From Verticillium longisporum (taxonomy: Eukaryota; Ascomycota; Sordariomycetes; Glomerellales; Plectosphaerellaceae): 64,000 nt of DNA. The stretch lies in assembly GCA_019188255.1 (NCBI GenBank), contig JAETXT010000006.1, positions 5,270,001-5,334,000 on the forward strand, given 5' to 3'. Made by a program: the position numbers and the translations under genes. Every line of letters starts with the position of its first letter. Positions within the stretch are counted from its first letter, which is position 1. Of the stretch, positions 1 through 10,866 are shown in pieces. A model generated the notes under the pieces. That model ran no database searches. It worked only from the letters and a program-made list of their open reading frames with translations, and was not told the DNA's origin.

Positions 1-1139
1 TGATGAATGGACAGTCGGTACCATGCCCTCAGATCGCGCTCGGAATGTATTGCGTCGCCAAAGGCGGATGCATCTCGCGCCTCCTGGGTTGTGCGTCCCA
101 GCCACGGTGCAAACTCGCCCAACCGTGCCGGAACGTCTCGCCCTCGATCCCTCACAGCGCCTTGGCCCCAATCCATCGAGAAACTACATTTTCGCCGCTC
201 AACTTTGTGGTTTCATCGCCCAAATCATCATCCCCCGTCGCTTTACCGAGATTTCACCCCCATCGCCCCGGAATGACCCTGATGTGCTCCCTTGGCGTAG
301 AGACGACCACCTCACGACGGCCCGCCCGCACATTCGTGCCCCTAGGCTCGCTCACAGCTACGCAGCCAGCTGCCAGCAGGACCTGGCTGGCTGGCACAGT
401 GCCCCGACTCCACCATTCCCTGCTTTTCCACCACCGCCCCCCTCTTCCGTGGCCTCAGGCTGTCCTCTGCTCTGGGAAAAAATCATTCTAGACTGCACAC
501 ACACACACGTGCGTCATCCTCCCATATGCGCGCGCGCAAAAATGCTGGGGACGGGGCTGCCAATTTTTCCTTCCGAGGCTGCACCACATCGTACAGGCAA
601 GCCCGGCTCTTCCCAGCTTGCCAGGCAGGGCTCCGCTCCCAGCCCAGGAATACGGGGAAGGTTCGGCATCACGGTTCTCTTGTGTCACGCATGTCACATG
701 TTGAGAGTTTCTCATACGTGCTGGCGCCGCACAGCGACAGGAGACACAGACGCCCTTTGCAAGATGCACACGAACGGCCTTGCATGCACTGGGAGCCATA
801 GGGCAAGACGGTGTTGGCACAAGGCACATTCGGCCAAGTCAAGCAATCGAAAACATGCATGCATTCTATCTATGCCGAAACCCCCTCCAAAAGCCTTCAG
901 GATGCCCTGACGCCTCCCCGAGCATCCTCTCGCGCGCGCGGACCGCCAGTCTCGGTGCCAGCCCGTCCGCGCGCCCTGGTGAGCCTCGACCAGATGAGCG
1001 CTCTTTTCAGGAACCTTTTTTCTCCTTCTTTCGCATTCCGGTCGTGATCGTTCTTTGCTCATCGTCTCTCTTCTTGGAGGCTTCTCTCGTCTCTTCATCG
1101 TTTGTCTGCAAAACGTCCCCTCACTCACTCTCTCTCCGC
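1..1139. other. intergenic, no gene recognised
   Basis: Several open frames overlap here, but none shows consistent codon bias or a recognisable domain. There is a short CA repeat near 496-509 and a palindromic GC-rich patch near 530. The right part is presumably the 3' untranslated and terminator region of the Arb1 gene, which ends at 1140 on the minus strand. Confidence 0.5.
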
Positions 1140-3199
1140 TTAGACGGCACCGGCCGAAATCATCTTCTTGCGCAGGTAGTTCTTGTACTCGCCTATCGTG
1201 CCGTCCCAAGGCTTGATGGTCTTGTTCTCGCACACCAGAATCTGCTTGGCAATCTTGTCGAGGAGACTGTGAGACGTGTTAGCAAACGTTGGACCAGAAA
1301 AGACGCAGGTGGCCAGGAAGCATACCGGAAGTCGTGCGACACGACGACGACACCGCCGCTAAAGGCGTTGATGGCGTCGGCCAGCGAGTCAATGGTGGGA
1401 ATGTCGAGACCGTTGGTGGGCTCGTCGAGCAGCAGCATGTTGGGGCTCTCAATGGCGAGCAGGGCGAAGACGATACGGCTCTTCTGGCCGTCGGACAGGG
1501 TGCCGATGAGCGAGGTCTGCGACTCGCCCGTCAGGCCGTAGCGGCCGAGCTGCTGGCGCCAGTACTGGTAGTCCTGGGACTTCTCCGAGTACTTGTCGCG
1601 CACAAAGTCGAGGGCCGACTTGGTCATGTCGAGCTGCTCGGCCGAGTGCTGCGAGTAGAGGCCGAGCTTGAGGTGGGTGTGGCGCGTGACGGAGCCGTTG
1701 GTAGGGGAGAGCTTGCCCGTCATGAGACGCAGCAGGGTCGACTTGCCGACACCGTTGGGGCCGACGAGGGCGGTTCGGGAGTCCATGTCGAAACCGAGGT
1801 CAATGTTGCGGTAGAGGTCGTCCTTGGCGTCACCAGAGTAGGAAAAGGTGACATTGTCAAAGGACAGGACGGGGGGAGGGAGCTTGTCGACGTCGGCGAA
1901 GCGGAAGGTGAAGACGCGGTCCTGATGCACGGGCTGGATGAAGCCGTCGGCCTCCATCTTGTCGAGAATCTTCTGGCGCGACTTGGCCTGCCTGACCAAG
2001 TTGGCGTAGGTACCGGCAGAGGCGATGAACTTTTGATGTGAACAATCTCGTCCTGCTGCTTGTGGTAGGCCTTCATCTGGTTCGTCTCCAACTCGGCCCT
2101 CGTCTTGGCGTACGAGTCGTAGTTACCACCGTAGTAGATGAGCTTCTTCTCACGCATGTCAATCATGTTGGTGCAGACACCGTTGAGGAAATCCTCCGAG
2201 TGGGACACGAGCACGAGGGTGCGCTCCCACTTCTTCATGTACTCCTCGAGCCACACGCAGGCCTCGAGATCCAAATGGGCCGTGGGGTCGGCGAGCAGCA
2301 GCAGCGACGGCTTGACGAACAGCGCCTTGGCCAGCGCGACACGCATCCTCCAGCCACCGGACATGTCCTTGGTCTTCTTGTTGATGGTCTGCTTGTTGAA
2401 GCCGAGACCGGTGAGAATGAGGGAGGCACGGGTGGCGAAGGTGGAGGGGTCCATGGACTCCATGTGCTGCAGGCGGTCAGTCTGGATGAAATCTCCGCCA
2501 GAAAATGACATTTTGGAAAGGCCAAAAAAAAGAAAGAAAAGAAAAAAAAATTAAAGCAGGCAAGCTTACATCGTAGACGTCCATGAGGACAATGCTCTCG
2601 GGACCCTCGTCCTCGAGAATCTGCTCGGCGAGCTTGTCGAGACGCTCCATCTCGCGCTCGGCCTCGGTGACGACCCACTCGAGGGCACCCAGGTCGGTGG
2701 GCGGGGCACCCTCGTTCAGCAGGTAAATGTCAATGTGCTCGGGGATGGGGAGCTCGCGGGCGGCGAGGGCCTTGCGGTGGGTGGACTTGCCGCAGCCGTG
2801 CTCGCCGAGGAGGCCGTAGCGGCGGCCGGAGGACAGCTCCATGGGGCTGTCCTGGATGAGCTGGCGGGCGTGGGAGACGAGGGTGGTGGGGGGGAGCTTG
2901 ACGGACTTGGAGGGCTGGGGAGAGGCCAGGACGCCGGTGGTGACACGGTCGGAGATGCCGTGCTTGTCCATCTGGTCGGCGAGACGCTTCACCTCGTCGG
3001 CCTTGTCGGCACCGGTGGCGGGGCCATCAGGCTGGATGGGCTTGCCGTGGGCGTCGAGCTCGGGCTCGTCGCCGTTGACGGAGGAGGCGGCGGTGCTGGC
3101 GTTCTTGGAGCCGACACGCTTGGCGGCCGTCTTCTTGTCGAGCTTGCCCTCGGCAGCCTTCTTCGCGAGACGCTTCTCCTTGGACGCGGAGGGGGCCAT
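1140..3199 (-). CDS. arb1: ABCF-family ATPase, Arb1-like ribosome biogenesis factor (one frameshift)
   Basis: Soluble twin-ATPase ABC protein of the ABCF (Arb1/ABCF2) class. In yeast Arb1 acts in 40S/60S ribosome biogenesis and export. Exons are 3199-2570, 2481-1326 and 1266-1140, giving about 637 residues, the normal family length. Seen: a Lys-rich N-terminus; first nucleotide-binding domain with Walker [10 protein letters not shown] (about 132-140), signature SGGWR (about 251) and Walker B region [12 protein letters not shown]; second domain with [17 protein letters not shown] and [12 protein letters not shown]-terminus ending KKMISAGAV. Odd points: at 2031-2034 an A run is one base short, so the frame breaks in the linker after ...DEIVHIK and resumes at [14 protein letters not shown]. 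The first Walker B Asp is Ala (codon at 2290-2292), and His-Arg follow the first GKST where hydrophobic residues are usual. Family assignment is certain; whether the copy is functional is not. Confidence 0.93.
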
Positions 3200-4243
3200 G
3201 ATGACGGGTTGTGATGTGTGGTGCTGTGTGGTGATGTGTGTGTTTGTCGTTGCAGGCGGGGTTTTGGGTGGGATGGCGGGGCAGGAGGAGAAGTAGGAGG
3301 GGTATCAGAAAAGTATGCGCGCGGTCGTCGAGACTGTACGCTGCGTTGGCAAGGCCGTCGAAATTCCCTTGCGTTTGATGTAGCAAAGGAGAATGAAGCC
3401 TCCAAGGAATGCCCGAATGATGGAAAGAAAAAGGGCGTATCGGGGGATGTTGGACGGGAGGGAGTCGTCAGGTCTAGGGCGGTGCGAAGAAGCACCTCAA
3501 GAATGATTTCAGGCTGGCAAAGGAAAAGGTGGGGGGTTCCTTGGAAGTGTGAGGGAGGAGTGGTGGGCATGGTGGGCATGGTGGGGCAGCCGGGTTGGAT
3601 TTTTGAAAATTTGGTCCTGATAAGCGATATGATAGGGCCGCCGATAAGGTGCATGTCAGTGAGAACAGCAGTTTGGCCTTTGGGGCCTTTGGGGCCTTGG
3701 GCGCTAGAGGCGATTTTGTCGGCCAACGCGAGGCGGTTGCAGTGCCATGTTAGTCAGGGCGAGGCCTTGGGATGTCGGCAACAGTGGTTTGAAGACTTTT
3801 TTTTTTTCTTTTTTTTTTTCGCTATCGCACGATGAGACCCTTCTTGCGTTCGTAGGCAGTGGTCTCACCGCTCAGGGGGGGATGCATGCCCAGCCAATGT
3901 TGACAGTTCGAAATAAGCCTGACGTCACGGTCACATGACCTGTGGAGATGGAGCCTCTGTATGCTATCGAGTCCTGTGTATGCTATCGAGGCATGGTTCT
4001 GTGCATGCTATTGAGTCCTGGTGCATTAGGCGACAGAAGTACAGTGTGATATTGCCTAATAAGACATGGCATTCACATGGTGTCCGATGGAAAGGACATA
4101 AGAGGCCACCTCGAATTGCATCTCGAATTCACCTCTGCAAGCGTCTGGGGAAGGAGCACACGTTGGCAGTACATATTGGCAGTATTACCAAGTAACTCAA
4201 AACAATAACTAAAAACAACCGAAAGCCCAACCATGCCCACCCC
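3200..4243. other. Arb1 promoter side and spacer with small direct repeats
   Basis: Upstream region of the Arb1 gene. It holds a T-rich tract at about 3799-3820 and three imperfect copies of ATGCTATYGAG between about 3959 and 4016. No coding signal on either strand. Confidence 0.4.
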
Positions 4244-5149
4244 TCACGACAGCTGCCGACTGCTGTAGTCCCGCAGAATCTGCACGGTCCCGTCGGCGCC
4301 GGGCTCGTACCGCACCGAGTGATTCGCATAGTAGGCAATGGGCAGCCTCTTGCTGCGGACGACCTCGACCAGCGTCGCCGGCGGCACCTTTTCAAACTCG
4401 CGCAGGTCCTCCCTCGGCACGAAGACGACGTCGACGTGGTGCCTCTTCTTGTCGTCGGCGGCGATGCACGCGAAGACGAAGAGGACAAAGTGGACGATCC
4501 TGGACATGGCACTGTTAGCACGGCGGCACGGGACATGGGAGACGGGAGAGGGCAGAACGCACGGCAGCAGCGCGTGGAGCACGGCAATGGTCAGGGTGCG
4601 CCGCGACGAGCTGGCCGTGTCGTAGCCGAGCGTGTAGATGTCCGGGCTGTACCAGTCGGGCCAGGGCGTGCGCTGGTAGACGTAGCTCTGCCACAGGAAG
4701 ACGCTCAGCACGGCGCTGCCGAGCCAGATGGCGAGGTGGGCGGTGACGTGCAGGCACGGGTGGCCGAAGCTGAAGCGGCGGTCGCGGCGGTCGCGGTCGG
4801 CGTTGCGCCACCAGAGGCCGTGGTCGCGGACGATGCGGAAGACGATGTCGAGGGACGACCAGACGAGGGCGACAATGGCGGTCGGGGCGCCAAAGGCGGC
4901 GTTGACGTCGGGCTCGACGTCGTCATGGGTGAACGAGTAGCAGATGACGGAGATGGCCATGACGGAGAGGATGATGGAGGTGACGCGCAGCACAAAGGCG
5001 GTACGGTGGGTGCTGCGGTGGTGGGGGACGGCCGTGTAGAAGGCGCCGCCGCGGGTATCTTCGGGTGTGGTGATGGAGATGCTGGCGGGGTCGAGTAGTG
5101 TCGTGTCTGTGGTGGTGTTGGACCGATTGCGCAGTGGTATCAGGTCCAT
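4244..5149 (-). CDS. small membrane protein of unknown function, about four predicted helices
   Basis: I do not recognise a named family. With the 51-nt intron 4562-4512 (donor GTGCGT, acceptor CTAACAG) removed the protein is 284 residues. After a hydrophilic N-terminus of about 50 residues come hydrophobic stretches around FVLRVTSIILSVMAISVICY, AIVALVWSSLDIVFRIV, LAIWLGSAVLSVFLW and, across the splice junction, MSRIVHFVLFVFACIAA. A charged C-terminal tail of about 65 residues follows, probably on one face of the membrane. The intron is a multiple of three without a stop, so an unspliced form would also read through. The start is the only ATG giving this frame. Codon third positions are strongly C/G, supporting a real gene. 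Confidence 0.7.
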   Translation of the reverse strand: MDLIPLRNRSNTTTDTTLLDPASISITTPEDTRGGAFYTAVPHHRSTHRTAFVLRVTSIILSVMAISVICYSFTHDDVEPDVNAAFGAPTAIVALVWSSLDIVFRIVRDHGLWWRNADRDRRDRRFSFGHPCLHVTAHLAIWLGSAVLSVFLWQSYVYQRTPWPDWYSPDIYTLGYDTASSSRRTLTIAVLHALLPCVLPSPVSHVPCRRANSAMSRIVHFVLFVFACIAADDKKRHHVDVVFVPREDLREFEKVPPATLVEVVRSKRLPIAYYANHSVRYEPGADGTVQILRDYSSRQLS

Positions 5150-5373
5150 CGTGTCGTCGTCTTGTTGGGCCCCTCTGAATTGCTTGTTCGCAAAGTCTGA
5201 TGGGGCATGTCGTCCGACGGCGAAGAGGATGCGCGGGTCTGGATTTCAATTCCTGGGGAGCGAGCGCTGACCATTCGGCGGTTGCCGTCAGGGTGAGATG
5301 GAGCAGGCCATACGCGGGCTGGGCGTCGTCAAGTCGCTGTCGGTTATCGAGGGGCTCGCGATGCTCGGCCGGA

Positions 5374-5409
5374 GAGGTGGAGGTGGAGGTGGAGGTGGAG
5401 GTGGAGGTG
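5374..5409. repeat. GGAGGT hexanucleotide array
   Basis: About six uninterrupted copies of a GGAGGT unit, read directly. Confidence 0.9.
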
Positions 5410-5564
5410 AGGTTGGCAAGGCTGATGTGGTGTTTCGGGACCAGCGGCCTGGCAGTGATGGCAGGGGACAGGAGGTGTACTGTATGCGCTATTGAGTTGG
5501 TGCGTGTTCAGGCACTTTCGCCTGGCTGCTCCCTTGTTACGGGGGGTATTCGCGAGGCTGACAG

Positions 5565-5652
5565 GTGGGCTTGTGGTGGGCTCGTGGTGGGCTCGTGGTG
5601 GGCTCGTGGTGGGCTCGTGGTGGGCTCGTGGTGGGCTCGTGGTGGGCTCGTG
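5565..5652. repeat. 11-bp minisatellite, eight copies
   Basis: Unit GTGGGCTCGTG repeated eight times head to tail, with one T variant in the first copy. The 11-bp period is not a multiple of three, which argues against a coding role. Confidence 0.93.
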
Positions 5653-6459
5653 GGTGGAAGGAGCACAGTGGGCCAGAGGCAAGGGACGAGGGAAAGGCGT
5701 AGGTGACAGGGACCGTCCCTCGCATGATCGGGGCGGCTCCAGTGGATTATTAGGGGTCAACCCCTGGAAGGCTCGGGACAATAAGCCTGCAAGGCTCGGG
5801 ACAATAGGCCTGCAAGGCCGCAGGCCACCTGGGGGCCATGAGGTGCCTACCTGCTGCGCCACAAGCGGCTCCAGGGAATGAAAGGTGCATCACAGACGTG
5901 GCTGGAGCTTTAGGCATCAACATTTGACTTTGCTGGCGCCAAATGCTCTCAACATCCGGATGTCCCGAGCACGTCTGGGCTTGATCGTCTGTCTCCTGTG
6001 CGTCTGTCTCCTGTGCGTCTGTCTGGGTCTTTTGCGACTTTGCTCTCTCAGGATGTTTCATTGATCTCCATGAGCCCTCGTTGGTGGCCTCGTGCTATAG
6101 CAGGGACATGTATACTTGTACTTCTACCTCAGTACCTCTGCTTAAGGCGGTGGCCTCAAGATACCTACCCAGGTACCTAGGTACCTATGTCAAGGGAAGA
6201 AGAAAACTTTAAAGAGGTTCGGCAGTTGGTCGCCTTTCTTGGGAGTCTTCACACGACGGCAAGTCCGAGTCACCCTTGATGAGTGTAGATCGTTTCCCTT
6301 GCACGCCCTGTTAATGAAGACTTGGAATAGTGATTTGGGTCATGGAAACACTGCCAGCCACAATACCATGTACTATCATGAGAACTGCCCGAGTCTGCAG
6401 TGTCGAGAGCAGACGGATAATCCATATCTAGTCACCTGTTGTACGCAAAGGCAACTCCA

Positions 6460-7557
6460 TCAGCCCCAAGACCGCGGCCTATCCGCCCTCGTCTCGCCCA
6501 TCGGCGCCGACCTCAACTGTGACCGTGATGACTCGCCCGCAACGCCCGGTGACCGTGACGATTCGACGAGGAATTTGCCCTCCTGGGGTTTCACCACAAC
6601 GTTGGACGCGAACTTCATGTCCACGACCTCGGCCACCATGAACTGCGGCTGCGCATCGCCCCGCCGCCGCCTCTCCATCTCAGCCTCATCCGGCTCGTAC
6701 CCCTCGGGCGGCGGCCTCATGAGCGGTCTCTGTCGCGCCGTGATGCTCGCCGCCTGGCTGGGGCCCGGCACGAGCGTCGTCATGGACGTCACGTCCGTCT
6801 GCGCCTCCGTGCCGGCCAAGCTGTCCGTATCCCTCGCCGTGACCGACGTCAACGACGCCGCCGTCTGCTTCGTGCTGTCGCCCGTCGCGCTGCGGCCGCG
6901 TCCTCCGCCGCCGCCCCCGCCCACAGCCAGCCGGCCAAAGCCGACATTGGGCTTGGCCACGACGAAGACGGCCTGGCCCAGCGCCTCAATGTACATGACG
7001 CGCGGGCGCCGCGTGCGCAGCTCCCGCCGGCGGTCGACGCACGCGCGCACAAAGAGCACGACCCGCGCCCCGAGCAGCAGCATCATGAGCGTGAACAGCG
7101 CGCCGAGCACCCCCTCGGCGCGCCCCTCGGCCTCGCCGTCCGCCGGCCCGAAGCCCGCCGCCGTCAGCGCCAGCTGCCACCCGACGATGCCCGCCCCGGC
7201 GCCCGCCCCCAGCGCCAGCACGAGCTCGATGCCGATCTGCGCCTTGGGCGCGATGGCGCGCCCGCGCCGCACCCAGAGCGTCAGGAGGTCGGCGACGTCC
7301 CAGAGCAGCGCCGGCCCCGCGGCCGCCATGGTCATCCACGGCCAGATGTCGTCGAGCGCCGAGTTTGTGGCGCCGAGCGGCAGGAGGTACGTCATGTTTG
7401 TGATGAAGATGCCGAGGAAGACCGTCAGCGAGAGCGACCGCAGGAAGAGCTTGGTCGTTTCCCAGCCGCGGACCCGGCGGCGCGTGTACTTGGCTCGCGC
7501 GACCGCCACCTGGCCTTCGGGTTTTGTGGAAGAGAGGGCTGTCGCGTGTGAAGACAT
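6460..7557 (-). CDS. membrane protein of unknown function, four predicted helices and a long cytosolic tail
   Basis: Single-exon frame of 365 residues from the ATG at 7557. Seen: a basic N-terminus (AKYTRRRVRGWETTK), then hydrophobic segments around LFLRSLSLTVFLGIFI, DIWPWMTMAAAGPALLWDV, IGIELVLALGAGAGAGIVGW and VLGALFTLMMLLLGARVVLF. A tail of about 160 residues is rich in Gly, Ser, Thr and Arg, with a run of seven Gly. The topology resembles the preceding minus-strand membrane protein (four helices and a soluble tail) but I see no sequence similarity. C/G-ending codons dominate. The reading frame extends further upstream to about 7824 but lacks coding bias there, so the start at MSSHATALS is preferred. 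Function unknown. Confidence 0.68.
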   Translation of the reverse strand: MSSHATALSSTKPEGQVAVARAKYTRRRVRGWETTKLFLRSLSLTVFLGIFITNMTYLLPLGATNSALDDIWPWMTMAAAGPALLWDVADLLTLWVRRGRAIAPKAQIGIELVLALGAGAGAGIVGWQLALTAAGFGPADGEAEGRAEGVLGALFTLMMLLLGARVVLFVRACVDRRRELRTRRPRVMYIEALGQAVFVVAKPNVGFGRLAVGGGGGGGRGRSATGDSTKQTAASLTSVTARDTDSLAGTEAQTDVTSMTTLVPGPSQAASITARQRPLMRPPPEGYEPDEAEMERRRRGDAQPQFMVAEVVDMKFASNVVVKPQEGKFLVESSRSPGVAGESSRSQLRSAPMGETRADRPRSWG

Positions 7558-9302
7558 GATGAGGATGCTGCTGCTGCTGCTGAAGAAGAAGAAATCGCAA
7601 GGGGCCTTGGCCCCCAAGCGCCCTTCCACTCGTCGTGGGATTCGCAAGGACACCGTTCGCCCTTCGCCGTTCGCCGTTCGTCGTTCGTCGTTCGTCCTGT
7701 ATCGCGGTAGGCGTTCTGGTGTCGATTGGGACGCGACGTGGATTGAAGATGGCAAAACGAGCGTGATGTGATGGACGAGTGGAACACAGGGCGAAGAATG
7801 CGCTCTGGCTTTACGACGTTGCATTCGTTCTAGGGCGCCTGGACTGTCATCTGAGCTAACCTGGTCCTCTGCCCCTTGTCCTCTGGTCGCGGACCCCTGC
7901 GTCCCTCAACTGGTGTGGCCTGACATGGTCTAGCTTCCAAGCCGGATGTGCGGCCGCTGCTCCAGCCTCACTCGTATGGGCACTTGACATGCTGGTGGCC
8001 TTCATATTAGCCACAGGCACACAGGAGGTATATCGAGTTGATGGACATGGCAAATAGGGCGTGGGTGTTCTAGGTAGTAGCACTGGGATTCTTCGCCAGC
8101 TTCGGGAAGGTCGGGTCGGGACAGGAGGCATGATCTTGAGTCAATTCTGAATCGAAATGCTCCGAGACTCGTCAAACGCAGCCCGGACCACCAAAGGGAC
8201 CGGCCACACGTAGAGGAGCACCTGGCTGTGGGCTTGGGTTGCGGCACAGCACCACGTTTCTTCAGCACACAGCCACTGCTGGAGGGCACAGGCAACGAGA
8301 TGAGACACAACTCGAAGTCACTATTGTCTTCATTGGAAAAGAGAAGCAAGCTGCGCCATCGGCCTACATGGGCGCTGGTCTCATGGACCTGGACATGGTA
8401 GGTCTCCAACTAGAACGGGCAATCAGCAGCGCTGTTGACAGATTGTTTTGTTCCTCTATTCTGACGTCAACCTGAACGACGACAGTGCCGTAGCAAAATC
8501 CTTCACAATAAGATGGCGCTCCACTGTCTGAATTGCCGCCTCTCTTCTGAACACATCGCCGAGAGACGAGTCAATCTGTGGGTACAATGAAGTCATATGG
8601 CCTTGAACAGTAGTCGAAGGTTAGGCCCTCAAGGGGGACAAACCAAGCCACAGTCCTGAGAGGTGAGCTTGCTTTAAGCCGTTCTATCATACTTTACATC
8701 AGCTCAAAACTAAGAAAAGGATTTGCCTTGAATATATCGCCGATCATGTAGTAGGTAGAATCTCAGAGCATTGAATTAACACACGATGTACCGAAAGGGT
8801 TCTGAAGTCAGGAGTCTTTCTCAGCAATACCTGTATCCAGCGGATTTAGAGTGCGGCTTAATCTGTCCCCCCCTTGGCCCTGAACAGCAGTTGAAGTTTC
8901 AGCAAAGAGGATCATCGAGCGTGCCGGACGACTTCGAAGGCTTGGGCAGAATTGTAACGTCAAGAGACTTCAGTCCGCTTAATTACCTTGTGCTTGGCGA
9001 GGAGGGCTAGGTCACTGCTCTTCCCTTCAACAGGGCGAATGCATACATGGTCAATAATCAACACAAGACTGATGCAGGTAGGACCCTTCTCGTCACATAA
9101 GGTAGACACCAGGCGTTGAGTCCAACTGGGTTCGCTTCTCATGACATGAACCTACCTTTCCAAGATATCAATTAGTGTCTACCCATATGCCACTGACAAC
9201 GCAGTCATTCACGGACTTTGAGAGCAAGAGATTGAAAAACATTGAGAATTTTTGACCCACGTCTGCGTGAAATATACAAATCACAACCACCGCCCATGCA
9301 CC
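7558..9302. other. intergenic, no gene recognised
   Basis: Promoter side of the preceding membrane gene, then 1.3 kb of about 48% GC sequence with only short frames. Two phrases containing CCTTGAACAGTAG and CCCTGAACAGCAG near 8600 and 8880 look like diverged copies of one short sequence, but nothing larger can be reconstructed. Confidence 0.4.
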
Positions 9303-10866
9303 TCAGACACACGCCCAGCTGTCGGCCAGCTTGGGATCGCCGGACTGGTACACATTCCGCGCAGGGTACTTGCAGTGCTTCCTCTCAAAGTTCACGCCCG
9401 CCGTCTTGGTCCCGTTGACGTACGCCGTGCCCAGGATGTGGTCGGGCGCAACGCCCTCCTCCACCCACCGCACAATCGCCGACAGCACGTTGCGCTCCGG
9501 CTCGTGCCCGGCCACGGCCACGGCCCTGTTGCCGATGAACGTGGCGCCCGGTCCGCCGGCGCAGTGGTTGAGGCCCGAGATGCGGAAGTAGCGGTAAAAC
9601 TCGTCGAGCGCGGCCGACGTGAGGCCCATGGTGCGCGCGACGTGGTTGTAGTAGCGCGCCGAGTTGTCGCTCGAGATGATGGGGTCCTGGAGGCCGTGGT
9701 AGTGCAGGATGCGGGCGCCGCGGGCGCGCGCGCCCGACAGGTCGCCCTCCCACGTGGCGATGTTGAAGGGGTTCTGCGCCGCGGCCGCGGCGTAGTCGGC
9801 CGGCCCCAGCGTCGCCGCGTCCCAGCTGCTGTCGTTGTAGACGACGTTGCGGAACCAGTCGTTCGTGTAGGGAAGGGCCGCCCGCCGACGAGCAGGCCCA
9901 GCTGCGGGCTCGGCTGCATGCGCGGGTAGACGAGGGAGCCGTCGGGGCCGTGCAGGTCCGAGAAGACGGCGCGCACCGTCTGCGCCTGGGTGCCCGTGAG
10001 GCAGGGGCCCGTCGTGTTGGCGCCGCAGATGAGGGCCTCGGGCCGGTACTGGCAGAGGTCCGGATCCTCGAGGATGCCGTCAACCTGGCCGTCGAGGCCG
10101 TCGCATTGCACCAGCATGTTCTGCCACACGGCGTTCCACTGCTCGGTCGTCAAGAACGTGGGGAGCCTGGCGGGCCAGTCTTTGTGAAGAAGCTGCCGCT
10201 CCACGACGTGAGGTTTGTGAAGGCGAAAGCGGGGGCGCCGGCGACGATGCCGTCAAAGTCTTCGGGGAAGTCCTGTGCCTCCTTGAAGCCCTGGCGACCG
10301 CCGGTCGAGCAGCCGAGATAGTACGACTTTGTGTGCTCCTTGCCGTAGAATGCCTTGGTGACCTGCTTGCCGAGAACGACGCCCAGGTGGAGGGCCCGGT
10401 AGGCGAAATCCTCAATGACGCCCGGGTTGTTGAGGAAGGGTTCGCCAATGGTGCCGTTGTGGCCGTTGTTCGTGCCGACGGCGGCGAAGCCCTGCGACAC
10501 GGCGTAGTTGACGTCCTCATACTGGATACATCCGCCAGTGCCACCGTTGCCGGTGCTCAGGAAGCGACCAGTCCAGTTGGTTGGCAGCCAGACCTCGATG
10601 CTCGTGTTGCTCGTCGGTCCGGTGGTGGTGAGCAGGGAGACACGGCAGATGTCAACGTCAACAACCTGGCTGGCGCGGTTACAGGTCGGATGGTTCCCCG
10701 GGAACGTCAAGTTCGTGCCGGCAGCGACGTGACTGGAGAACCACACGGTGGTGTCCTCGAGGTCCAGCGAGTCGACGAGGGTGCTGCATCTGCTGGCACA
10801 AGCCCCCATGACGAACTGGGCCGCCGGCACCAGCAACATGGCGGCGGGGAGATGGAGAGACTTCAT
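9303..10866 (-). CDS. secreted tannase / feruloyl esterase family protein (two frameshifts)
   Basis: Tannase-family serine esterase, which hydrolyses feruloyl or galloyl esters of plant phenolics outside the cell. Corrected length is about 521 residues. Seen: start MKSLHLPAAMLLVPAAQF with a signal-peptide-like hydrophobic core; catalytic Ser in GCSTGGRQG; the later Asp in LHYHGLQDPIIS; His in SGLNHCAGGPG. The Cys before the Ser and after the His make the family's CS-D-HC pattern; many other Cys and N-glycosylation sequons fit secretion. The frame breaks twice, each time because a C run (on the minus strand) is one base short: near 10152 (GSP|TFLTTEQW) and near 9873 (RPFP|YTNDWF). Adding one base at each gives 522 codons. 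I read these as sequence errors rather than decay because all catalytic residues are intact. Substrate (tannin or ferulate) cannot be decided. Confidence 0.9.

Larger units (their letters stand above)
5150..6459. other. spacer rich in tandem repeats
   Basis: No convincing gene. Contains a GGAGGT hexamer array (about 5374-5409), an 11-bp minisatellite (5565-5652) and two copies of an 11-12 bp unit GTCTCCTGTGC at about 5990-6020. The apparent His/Pro/Thr-rich open frames here are translations of the minisatellite. Confidence 0.5.

Noticed and set aside
5537..5725. His/Pro/Thr-rich repeat protein
   Set aside because: Direct translation of the 11-bp minisatellite, open in several frames; not a gene.
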